Shown here piece after piece: positions 34,834 to 45,604 of a stretch of DNA of 64,000 bases. Made by a program: the position numbers and the translations under genes. The stretch is from the NCBI GenBank assembly GCA_022453515.1, contig JAJNNY010000008.1:310001-374000 (forward strand), written 5' to 3'. Origin of the DNA: Astrocystis sublimbata. Lineage: Eukaryota > Ascomycota > Sordariomycetes > Xylariales > Xylariaceae. The notes beneath the pieces are model-generated. The model worked only from the letters and a program-made list of their open reading frames with translations, searched no databases and had not been told where the DNA came from. The first letter of the stretch is position 1. The number at the start of each line of letters is the position of its first letter.

Positions 34834-37224
34834 TCATTTCTTATCCGCGTCGCTTCTAATTCCCTCGCTTGTCTCCATCATTGTCTTCTCTACTAGTCGA
34901 TTACGCGCAAGGGGCTTGACCTCAATCGTAAGCTGCCATATCTCTCGATCCAGCACCTTCACGTCCCGTATCTTGATAGTAATGTATACGTTGCCGAAAG
35001 CGACAGCATCTTTATCGCGCACCGTCTCAAAATTGACCTTGAAATCCTTGAGTCGTAGACTTTTGTGCTCTTGTTCTTTCCAGGCGCTATCGCGGATCGC
35101 TCGAGCGAGGTGGTCCTTCTCGGCCTCGTATTTAGAAGGGTCCGCTTTGCCCAGCGTAAACAGCTTACACCAAGGACGCGTCCCTCGGGACTGACCCGGG
35201 CCCCACGTTACCACGAACGGATACCGGTTATTGTTACTGAAGACTATTTTGCTGTGTAAGTAGCTCGATATAAGACTACAGGCCCATAAAATAGATGTGA
35301 GAGTGTTAGAAGAAACGAGATCTCAAGCACTTACTGGCCATCCCCATAAAGTCTTGGCCCCAGAACACCGGAATAGTGCCAATGTTGCCGTTTCGGGATT
35401 CTGGATAGCTCGAGTCAAGCTTGTAATGAAAATCATCTGATTGAACAACTGGCGTGATTTGAAGAGGCTTGGTGACGTGGTTGATAGTGTTCACGAAAAA
35501 CCCTTCCTGCTGTCCATGATCGATAATAGTGATCCGCCGAAGCTCTGCTTTATTGATATCATATATGCCTTGATATCACTATGTCAAAACTCATATTCCG
35601 CAGTCTATGTAAGAATAGGTAAGCAGACTCACAGTCTTCCGCTATTGATCCCAGTCGGGTAGTCTCGCCCGCTCTAGGATCCCTGCAGGCCTTAAATGTT
35701 GCCGGGCCCTCCATATCGATCTTCAACAAATTACTCGGCCTGCGGATGAATTTATTATCGCTTCCGGCAACCGATTTGAGGATCATGACGGGCCAAGCAA
35801 GAGAGTCTCCTGTCACTTTGCATTCGAGGAGACCGGCGTAGGTGTCTCCGTAGGTCTTCTGCAAAGTCCACTTGCTGGTATCTTTGGGAATTAGAGGGCA
35901 AAGCCAGATCTCAAGGACAAGGTCGCCGGCGACGAAACCCATCGTCTTGGTAGATGTGCTGCTGAGAAGCTGTATGTTTTTCGTATACTGCCTAGCACTA
36001 TATGCACTGTGACGTCAAAGTCAGTACTCATACATCTCACCAGGAAAGCTGCTGAAGACGTGCTGGGGTTTTTATTTCAACTTCAAGGCCTACCAGCATG
36101 CCTCTGAATGTGGGGTAACTTAAGGCAAGCGTGGCTCAGAATTACTCACTAGATGCCGCCCCCAGTGAGAGTGACCGGCATACCAGAGTACGTATACTCG
36201 TGGCCCCTTTCGGGATAATAATCGAAAGCGAACACAGACTGATCGTTGCTCTTCTTGATGATCTCGTCCAATAGTCTCCTCCACGCTGCAGCCTCGCCCT
36301 CGCCATAGAGTAACGGCAGGTTGACTCCGAACAGACCGAGAAGACTATATGAACGATCTTCCCCTCGGGTGGTCTTCCTGTGAGCGCTCCAAGACATTTT
36401 CGATGCAACAGATTTGGTGCGGAGAATCTCATCAATCGATTCCGGCAGCCCGCAAACAGCACACAGTGAGTTTCGAGGTTGGATATCGTGTGAATGCCGA
36501 TGGGCGAGATTTCGTGACAATACGTCTTCGTCAACGCCTGTTATGTCACTTATCAAAGAGACGAGTCGCTCCCGTCGGCCCATTTCTTGCCAGTTCATAT
36601 CATACTAGAATCTGTCAACATGTCGCTTCTGGTTGTGACATCCTGCGGTATGGGTTTGTATGGGTTTGTATGCGATGTTATTTTGTTTGGGGCACCATGA
36701 TATGGAACTTCACCTACTTTGCAGAATGTTAGCTCGATCGAACATCTTAATCATAGTGCTACGCTTTCCTCAGTCTACAGGGGGTAGTTCTTACCAAATA
36801 TAAAGTTGTCTGGCGCGATTAACTCTTGTAGTGTCCAACCGCGCTGGAACCATCTGCTCCTGTAAAGCGCTTTTCTGTCATTACCCTTCACATCGGCGAG
36901 ATACCCGTAGCAGATATCTGACTGTCGATACCAGGTCCACATTGAATTGATTGCCTCAGAGAGCTCTGCGCTGCTGGATTTATCGATGCAGCATGTGTCG
37001 ATCCATATATATTCATAGCCGTCCGTCTCCGCTTGGGCGCAACTGTCTTTGACTTTCGCATAGCCTTTGAGCTTTTCCAAGGCTGGAGGCTCCAGGTTCT
37101 CGATGTGGTGGAACAGAACTTCCTCTTCGAGCCACGTGTGAGATAAGATCGCATACTTTAACCGCCCTCTCTTGATAGATGATCTGTCCTCAAGTTTGAG
37201 GGTCTTCACGTTGAGGAGGCGCAT
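34834..37224 (-). CDS. HET-domain (heterokaryon incompatibility) protein, possible frame disruption
   Basis: The N-terminal exon (36795-37224) has the HET domain of fungal incompatibility proteins: MRLLNVKTLKLEDRSS, YAILSHTWLEEEVLFHHIE, YIWIDTCCIDKSSSAELSEA and RSRWFQRGWTLQELIAPDNF. HET domains trigger cell death or growth arrest after non-self contact. Downstream exons (36150-36604, 35633-36006, 35335-35568, 34834-35243) encode the usual C-terminal part: MSWSAHRKTTRGEDRSYSLL, LPLLYGEGEAAAWRRLL and VFWGQDFMGMA. These four join in frame through GT-AG introns. The first join does not. The clear donor at 36794 leaves one extra base, while the following segment, which should start at about 36604 after CTAG, needs phase 0. 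The five pieces sum to 3n+1. Either a mini-exon is missed or the gene carries a one-base lesion. If frame held, the protein would be about 633 residues. Confidence 0.68.
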
Positions 37225-38392
37225 GTCGTGTTTTCAATCCGTTCTCGCACGACTTTGATAGTGTTTGGTGGCCGGTATACGTATCACATGCCACTGTATA
37301 AAATTACCTGGTCACAGTATGGTGTGCTGACTGCGGACTGCTGACGAGCTAAGAGCAAGTGAGGCTTAAAAAGCTAACACTAAGTCACGTCGCCAAGCAT
37401 TAGGCACATAGATCTTTTCTACATCATCGCTCAGCCCCTTTCATAATTTGACTTCTGTAGTCTGAGGAATGCAAGGTTACATAGATATTATACTCAAAGT
37501 ACCAAGCCTAGACATATACATAGTGGCGCGTTTTCCATAATCTTGAAATAGAACGAACGTGTCATGTCGTTGTGCAACATGTTCATTGCTCATGGCTAGC
37601 GATGAATGGACTATCACCCCGCACACCCAACCTTCCCGGTGCTGACATACTAACCTCAAGCAGTTTAGAAGACCCTAAGTCAACACTTTGACTACGGTTC
37701 GTGTCGGGCCATAGAACTCCCGCCGCTAAGCTTGAATTTCATGGGTGCTCCAAATTCTTCAATTGCACAACTATGGGCAAATCAGAGAGAATGTCACTCA
37801 ATGCATGGTATCTTGCTTCAAGGTTATTATCAATGTTTGGCCTTCGCGCATAACTCAGGCGTCTCAGGTTCCTTGTCTTCATGTATGATGAAGACGTAGT
37901 CAGAATTACCTTCTAGTAGACCTCTTATTCACACTGGAGCCGGGATCTAGAATGCGTGTCTTGTCTTGTGGGCGGCTATAAATTTACCCCAACGAGGCCC
38001 TCTCTTACGTGAGTGTCAAAATATGATAGGGCCGACAGTATCATTCTTGCAGACTCATCATTTCCGTGATTTGATAATAAAGAACCCAACTGCGGAACTG
38101 TGGTCAATTTCAATTCGTCGATGGTGTCGAGTATTTCCCAAATAGGAAAATGGTCCCCAAGCCAGCTCTAGCTCTCCTGGATCAATCAAAGATCCTTATC
38201 TGCTTCAATGGAAATGCTGACGAATATGGAACCCTCGGTTTGTCGTATATGTAAGAATTTCAACGTGGTAAGGATGCATCTCAGTGTGTACTAAGTATAT
38301 AAAAGCTATAGAAACAGCGTGTTGAAACAGCAGTTCAAACCCCTCAGCATTGTGATTCATGAATTTGTAATTCAGCTTGTCAAGGTCCCGAT
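37225..38392. other. Divergent intergenic region HET gene / hydrolase gene
   Basis: About 1.17 kb between divergent start codons, so both promoters lie here. It is AT-rich in its left half. No gene is supported. Confidence 0.5.
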
Positions 38393-39678
38393 ATGTACAC
38401 CAAACTCTTAGCTACCATGCTAGCCGCAGTCGCCTTCGCACTGCCCTCTCACAGGTATCCTACATGTCGTGAGATGCAGCTACCTGTCAGTGTTTCTCTG
38501 CCGCGCTTCATCATAAACGCGACAGTGAAGGATAACTGGGACGCTGTATCCTTCACTTTCAACCTGACACGGAGAGATTCAACATCACCAGCTGATCCGC
38601 TGCCTATATCCGGAATCACTCCGAACGCTGTCAATTCTACCTATCAGGTCGGAGCTACTGTGTGTGGCCATGGAGGCCCAACGCTAATTCTGACACACGG
38701 TATCATCGAGTCCAAGCTGTAAGCTCAACTCATCAAAGGCATAAGAACGATAAACTTTAACTCATTCTCAGGTATTGGCGTCCCACATTCGAGAATTCGC
38801 ATCAATACAGTTTCGTTGATGCTGCTGTGGCCGCAGGCTACTCGGTGATTAGCTACGATCGCATCGGTGTTGGCTCGTCGTCCCGGTAAGCAGACAATAT
38901 ACACCAAGAAAAAAAAACTATAATGAGTCTAACATATCCATCTCTATCAAGTGTGAGCGCACTTGAAGATGCTCAATTTCAAGTAGAGGTCGCCGTGCTG
39001 AGCTCTCTCGTCGATTATGCCCGCAACACTCTGAATGCCACGAGGGTAGGCCTCATAGGCCACAGCTATGGCTCGTACATCACAGCCGCATCGGCGAGCG
39101 AGAATAATGTTGATGCGGTCATACTTACCGGTTTCAGCGGCACTTTCGACTATTTTGGACCTTTCGTTGCAGGCGCCGGCTTCCGCGTAGCCCAAGTACA
39201 GGACCCCTTGCGCTGGGCCTCACTGGACTCTGCCTATTTGACCTCGTCGGATCTCTATGCAGAAACGTATGCGTATTTTGCAACGCCCTACTTTGAGCAC
39301 CACGTCGCGGAGTGGTCGTACCACGTGGGTAGTGAACCATTCGCCCTGGCCGAACTGCCGACGGTCTTGAGTACCACCATTGACTATGAGGCCATCAAGG
39401 GATCAGTGCTCATTATACAAGGACAATATGACGTTTCTGCCTGTGGGGGTAACTGCGTGGGCTTACTTGAGGATACGGCGGCGCTCTTCACTAGCGCCAA
39501 AGTTGTCGAGACTGTCGACAATCTTCCTGCGGGGTATGCCATTCTAATATTAATTTCATCAATGCCCAGAGCTTAACCTAGTGCTAACCTGAACAACAGA
39601 CACAATCTTAATCTTCACAAGGTCGCCCCCAAGGCATTTCGTATAATGCTTGGTTTTTTACACAGACATGGGATGTGA
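38393..39678 (+). CDS. Secreted alpha/beta hydrolase
   Basis: Four exons (38393-38718, 38772-38885, 38952-39533, 39600-39678) encode 366 residues. A signal peptide is likely (MYTKLLATMLAAVAFALPSH). The fold is shown by LILTHGIIESKLYWRPTFEN (oxyanion region), SVISYDRIGVGSSSR and the nucleophile elbow GLIGHSYGSYITAASASE with Ser185. The acid is probably Asp307 in QGQYDVSACGG, and the base His342 in GHNLNLHK near the C-terminus. Several Asn-X-Ser/Thr sites and paired Cys suit an extracellular enzyme. The substrate is not evident; such fungal enzymes are variously esterases, lipases or lactonases. Introns are 53-66 nt with GT-AG ends. The next gene downstream is another secreted enzyme, but 1.6 kb away. 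Confidence 0.87.
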
Positions 39679-41270
39679 GATTTGGATATGTGGTGCTTGT
39701 CGATTTAGCCATAAGATCTGGCATCCATATGACTTGCTACTGGGTTGTCGGGCAAATGCGATTTCAGATGTTGCTAGGAACAATTCGATTGATAATCTCA
39801 AACGAGCATGAATTTAGACTTACATGATACTTTGGGTTGTTGCATTGTTCTTTCGTAGTTTAAGAGATTTCGTGAAAAGTAATAATGAGATCACTGAATC
39901 ACACAACCTAGAAGGAGATTTTGAACCGAGATTTATACGGGGAGATAGGAATATTGCGAGGTGAACTATTTTGATACCAGAAACGATCTTCCAAATATCG
40001 GCTGGCAGGGGAAGCCAATGATTTGGATGGCCGGAGACGATCCTGTCTCGTCTGTCGAGCTGTCACCATGGCATGCCTGGTACACAGAGATCTATGTAAG
40101 CCCGACAAAAGGATCGGCGACGAGTAGTGAAAAGCGGTCGGAAAACACGTCAAAGGCAAATATACATATCAACTGAACGAATCACTGTGCTCCGCTCACT
40201 CCCTAAACCTAGAATTACATACTCGGTCAACCAGAGGTGCTATGCTGGTAAAGGGGCAAAAGCTGGTTTACGCATGATATGTGTGCTACACCTTGCGGTC
40301 GTGCCCGAGAACAACAAATGAAAGCTGCAAGACAGCAAGCTCGATAGATAAATAGCGCGCCTGTCCATGTTGCTGTGATTACCTAGTCAAAAGAACGCCT
40401 CAGGTCTAGGGCTTACTCTACTGTATGTATTGGTTCCGACTTGCTTACTTGGAGTCAGGAGAAGTACGGTTTGGTTTATTTTCCCCGACGAGGCGCAAGA
40501 CATAAAAAGCACAATGCGACCACACCGAACGAGTGGTCGAACGAGCTGCTAACATGCCTCGACAGGTTGACAGGCCTAGTTTCGAACTCGGTCCCCGAAC
40601 GGATTTATACGTACCCACCCGAGCCCACCCAAAGAGAAAACTTGATAACGCCGAGTGACCTAGCCCAAGGCCATCTTGGCCGTCTTGGCAAGGCAATTAC
40701 CGAGCCTAAACCTCCAAAGTACTAGTGCAGCAGTGTGGCCCATGCCATGCCATGCCACGCCCGGGGAATGCCATGTCCGAGAAGTCGACTAATTTACCAG
40801 AACCGATCCGAGACGAACGGGCGGGTGCATTGTTTAACAGCTCGATGGACCGGGATCTAGTCGATAGGGCAGAGATAAAGAAAAGCCTCGCACAAATGAA
40901 CACGCTCGCTCGGGTCCGCGACTCAGTCTAGTGCAAAGATGAGTCGAGAGACTGGCAATCATTGGATGTCCTCGAACAAAGAAAGCATATGCGGGTAAGG
41001 CCGTGGCTGACGGATTATGGACGCACCCACTGCATGGCGCCCTGTGGTGCTAATGCTGATCTCAATTCCTGATTACCGCTGTGGCCGGAGAAGGAGATTT
41101 TGGAGGTTGTCTTAGGACCACGTCGTGCTCCGAGCCATCCATGGACTGTAAGCTGACCAGGTCCTTGTAGATGGTGTTGAGAGAAGTATTTAATATGAGA
41201 TATTGTTGTTTTCGTAATTCAATGTGTCCTGCCCGTCCTCCAGGTTTGCAAGAAGTAATCGACCGCGACG
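39679..41270. other. Intergenic region hydrolase / multicopper oxidase
   Basis: About 1.6 kb with no frame that I trust. Open frames of 60-95 codons exist on both strands without family resemblance. The right end is the multicopper oxidase promoter. Confidence 0.5.
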
Positions 41271-43149
41271 ATGCTCCCCTTTCCGACCCTCGCGACAGTG
41301 TTGTCGACTCTCATCACGGGCATAGCTGCCTTGTCGGCCCATGTTCACGATGAGACATTCACGCCAGATATCGTGCTCAGTGTGACCAGGCAAAATGTCA
41401 GTGTCGCTGGTATTTACCGATACAGCACTTTGGTGAATAATTCCATGCCAGCGCCCGAACTGAGGATTCCAGAGAACCAAGTTGTATGGATTCGGGTACA
41501 CAACGACATGAGCGATGCAAATCTCACAATGGTATGCCGACTTATTACCTAGAGCGTACGATTGATAAGGCTAACACGGCATATAGCACTGGCACGGATT
41601 GACTCAGTTCGCATATCCCTTCTCAGACGGTACCCCTCTCGCAAGTCAATGGCCTATTCCACCAGAGCACTTTTTCGACTACGAGCTCAAGACTACCAAC
41701 GGAACAGCGGGCACCTACTTTTACCATGCTCATGTAGGGTTCCAGGCCCTCACGGCGACCGGACCATTGATTGTTGAGAGCAATGATCCGCCCCCCTACG
41801 AGTACGATGATGAGCGTATTGTGTTTATTCAGGAGTTGTTCAATCAGACCGACGCAGAGGTTGAAGAGGGGCTTGTTGCTACGCCGCTACGTTGGACCGG
41901 GGAGCCAACAAGCTGGTTGATCAACGGCAAGGGGTTCGCCAATTACGGCGTCGTGGATGCCTCTTCAGCGGGCTTGAGTGTCATTGACGTCGAGCCCGCG
42001 AAGACTTACAGATTCCGCTACGTCGCAGGAAACTCTCTGTGCTATGCGTCGTTTGGTTTCGAGAACCATACCGATCTCGCAGTCATCGAGGCTGATGGTC
42101 ACTACACCAAACCATATCCCGTGGATTTCATGCAAATGGGAACTGGCCAACGCTTCAGTACGCTGTTCAAAACTAAGACATGTGCCCAGCTGAAGGCTCT
42201 CGGAAAGCTGGATTACTACATGCAGCTCGAGAGCCGAGACCGAAATGTGGTAACCACTAACTACGCCATACTCAGATACGATAGTAGCAAATGTAACGGT
42301 ACTATAAGCGGTGCAAAGGCACATGTGCCGGTTGACGCCAATCCAGCGACTACACCAATCAGCCTCCCGCCTACCGTGAACGGTTTCCTTGATTACAAGC
42401 TACAGCCTCTCGAGCCAAACGACTTCCCCACGGCTGCCGAGGTCACTCGCCGAATTATCATCAACGTCCAACAAATTGTAGATAAATGGTTCGTGTGGGA
42501 AGACAACGGTGTCCGATGGGTCGAAGATGCATCTGATCCGCTCAACCACACCACGCCTTCCAAGCCGTATCTCGTGGCCCTGTATCAGAACGAGACGGCC
42601 TACCTTCCCGACTACGAAGGCGCGGTCGCCAACGGCGGCCTCGATCCCAAAACAAAGACGTACCCGGCGAAGCTGGGCGAGGTCCTCGAGATTGTGCTGC
42701 AAAATATCGGGGCGCGTACATACGACGGCTCCAATGGCGGCGGCCTCGACACGCACCCATGGCACATGCACGGAAAGCATTACTACGACGCTGGTGCAGG
42801 CGAGGGCAAGTTTGACCCTGAGGTGGCGGAGGCGAAGCTGGCGGGCACGACGCCGGTTCAGCGCGACACGACCATGCTGTTCAGGTATAATGCGACGACA
42901 GCCCCAGATGAGATTCGCGGGTGGCGTGCCTGGCGCATCCGGGTCGAGGACGCAGGCGTTTGGCTCGCACATTGCCACATCCTACAGCACATGGTACAGG
43001 GCATGCAGACACCCTTTATCTTTGGTGACACAGAGGATATCGTAGACGTTGGCATCCCGGAAGTCCAGGGGTACTTGAGTTATGGCGGCGATGTGTATGG
43101 TAATAGTACACATGCGCCGACAGTCATCCATTTCAAGGAGCCTGCTTGA
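41271..43149 (+). CDS. Secreted multicopper oxidase (laccase/ascorbate-oxidase-like)
   Basis: Two exons (41271-41531 and 41587-43149) encode 607 residues. A signal peptide is likely (FPTLATVLSTLITGIAALSA). All four copper-ligand clusters are present: HWHG at residues 88-91, YHAH ending at His136, HPWHMHG starting at His477, and HCHILQHMVQGM starting at His549. Cys550 is the type 1 copper ligand. Met559 lies at the axial position. The three cupredoxin domains occur in the usual order. Such enzymes oxidise phenols, ascorbate or metal ions and reduce oxygen to water. I see no transmembrane anchor, so an Fet3-type membrane ferroxidase is unlikely; the substrate cannot be told. The intron falls exactly before HWHG. 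Several N-glycosylation sites are present. Confidence 0.93.
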
Positions 43150-43632
43150 AGTCACAATTGCTAGTTGCACTGGAGTATGTTGTTGAATAAATAGTCATAT
43201 CATAATCAGTATATCACAATTTGTTCATTCCATTTACTACACTTACTTCGACGCATCTGCCTCGCAGCTTCATTGATGGGCAATTGCCACAAGGCTCTGC
43301 AAACTGCAAACGCACTTTGACCATCACATCCAATGATTCGCTGCAGACTGCAATATCAAGAACGCCATAGCCTGTAAGCGCCGCGAACCCTTGTCGGGGC
43401 GTCCTGTCATGCACGTTTCCCTCCCAATTGCGCTACTTACCAACATGCATGATCTCAGAATGGTAAGGCGGAACTAGGCGATCATTGCAAACGCCCCCCG
43501 CCTGCACTGCCTTCACAGTCCATCAAATATACATACAGCCTCGCTATCAGTCTTCGTATATACCTACTCAATAATTCTCAAGTCCTAGTGTCCTGAAAAT
43601 CATATCAAATCAAATCTCGTTCTCTTATCAAC
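43150..43632. other. Intergenic region multicopper oxidase / CorA-like gene
   Basis: 0.48 kb holding the oxidase 3' region and the CorA-like promoter. Nothing else is seen. Confidence 0.5.
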
Positions 43633-45013
43633 ATGGCAAAAGCAAGCCTGCGGTGCTGCACGGTGCTCGATATATCAGACTGGGATACTAGTAAGTGCTG
43701 CTTTGCACACACACATCGTGACTAGGCTAGTCGATGTTGACCAGTACATAGCTCGTGGTTGGCAACACAAAAAAGTCGGATTGCACGAAAGTTTAGAGCT
43801 TAATGCCGGAAACAAACAATCACCAGTGCGTTCTGATGCACCAATATGTGTCATGTTAGTCAATTCAACTTCACAGTTGAGATCATACATCACACTGACC
43901 GCTTCGAAGCTTTGCAAGTGCCAATGCAGTTCGCAAATGCGAGTGTTGTCGGACTCATCTCATTGATGAGTTTCATATGCCAAAACCTTGGTGGACGGAC
44001 TCTACACGGAAATCGAATGGGTATTTCGGGTGTCATGTCACCAGCTCTCACATAAGTATGTCCGTGACCAGCAAACGTAGATGATCAACCTCGTTGATCT
44101 CTTCGGCTAACCATGAGTTTTAGATACATGGGCCTTCTTTGAGATTAAGCAGCTCGAGGAAGGGGACAAGTATCGTTGGTATAAGCTGAATGTATTCATA
44201 CGATGGAACAAGTCGACTCATCAGACTACTGTACTCGCATTCGACACGCTTCCGCTCGTCGCATCGCGCTTTTTGGATCGACTTGCAACCCCAGATGACG
44301 ATAATCTCGATTGTCCATTCTGGTTCTTCCCCCATCTACTAGGCGAGGTAGCACGGATCCAAGAGCGGGCGGTCTGGGCGATCCGCGATCGAGTTCGCGC
44401 GGTCGAGAAACAGGTCACCCCCAAAGGAAGACCAGACCCGGACTACAGAATTCTCCACGACATAGCTAGACATGCAATTCATGTTTCTGAGACACTCGAC
44501 GTAGCCACGTCAACGATAAAACGCATGCTCGCCCGCCACGAAGACCTGATGGAAAAACTCAACAGCCAAGATGAATTCGGGTCCCAGGAAATCCACTCCC
44601 AGCTTCAGTTCTACGAGAGCTTCATAAGCAACCTGCGATGCCGGTCGGCATCGAACGAGAAGCGGATGCTCAATGAGATCCAGCTCGCCTTCAACACGGT
44701 CGCGCAGCACGACGCCAGCACGTCCGTCAAGATCGGGCTTGCGACGCAATCGGACAGTGTTACCATGAAATCAATTGCCTTTGTCACGCTTACATTCTTA
44801 CCGCCGACGTTCGTTTCAGCCATCTTCAGCATGTCGTTCTTTGATTACGATGCCGAGACAGGATGGGCTATCTCGGACAAGTTTTGGCTGTATTGGGCAT
44901 TCGCTGTGCCGACTACAGTACTAACCGCCGTGGCTTGGCATTTTCTGCGGCAGTACAACGTGTCAACACCACCTAAAGAGAAGCCAAAGTGGCCTATGGT
45001 GTCTTTAGTGTAG
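43633..45013 (+). CDS. CorA-like (Mg2+ transporter superfamily) fungal membrane protein
   Basis: The last exon (from 44124 to 45013) is certain. It reads KYRWYKLNVFIRWNKSTHQT, then a long helical region (ARIQERAVWAIRDRVRAVEK, ISNLRCRSASNEKRM). Two membrane helices close it: SIAFVTLTFLPPTFVSAIFS and FWLYWAFAVPTTVLTAVAWH. This matches the CorA-like proteins common in moulds. The Gly-Met-Asn selectivity motif of true CorA channels is not seen after the first helix (FSMSFFDYD instead), as in these fungal paralogues, so Mg2+ transport is not assured. The likely start is 43633 (MAKASLRCCTVLDISDWDT) with a donor at 43690. Frames at 43700-44055 contain plausible pieces (VDVDQYIARGWQHKKVGLHE; FNFTVEIIHHTDRFEALQVP), but I could not join them in one consistent model. 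The upstream exons are therefore approximate or damaged. Confidence 0.7.
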
Positions 45014-45370
45014 TATGGTTTCTCTGTATTTCTGATTGAGTGCCATGGGTATTTGAAGAAAGCCTACCGCGTAGGTATGTACTTAGGCACTATAAGTACA
45101 ATTTCGTATCTGCAACCCCACGCAATAGCATTCAGAACAATTACATCCTTTTATACGGACCTGGCCCCCTGGGTACTAAGATCTACGTAGTGACGGCCCA
45201 TCTGGTAGTTGTTCCATGTATTAACCAAAACGCGAACCCTGTCCAACAGGACCTACAATAGTCTGTCAAAATATCTCAGAATCAAAACTGTAAACTTCAT
45301 CCCTGACACACTTATCGTTGGCAGAGCCATCGCTGATAGGGACATCGTCGTCAGAAACATCGTTGTTGAA

Positions 45371-45604
45371 GACATCGATGCCTCGGGTTGACAGCTCCGC
45401 CACTATCCTTCTACCCCTACGTATAATAAGCCACCGCGGGAAAGAGACATAATTGCCAGAGACATCCTTGTCAATAGCACCGTCGTCAAAGATATCATTG
45501 TCAAAGATGTCGTTGTCAAAGATGTCGATGTCAACGACATCGATACCCCGAGTCGAAAGCTCTGCCGCTATTCTTCTACCCCTACGTATAATCGAGCCCC
45601 GCGG
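45371..45604. repeat. Duplicated 69-bp segment within the NLR C-terminal tail
   Basis: Segments 45371-45439 and 45536-45604 are direct copies, about 80% identical and 165 bp apart (55 codons). On the minus strand both read as IIRRGRRIxAELSTRGID. Confidence 0.85.
45486..45545. repeat. 15-bp minisatellite in the NLR tail
   Basis: Four tandem 15-bp units of the type TCAAAGATGTCGTTG. On the minus strand they encode DIFDN-like pentapeptides. The last unit is diverged. Confidence 0.85.
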
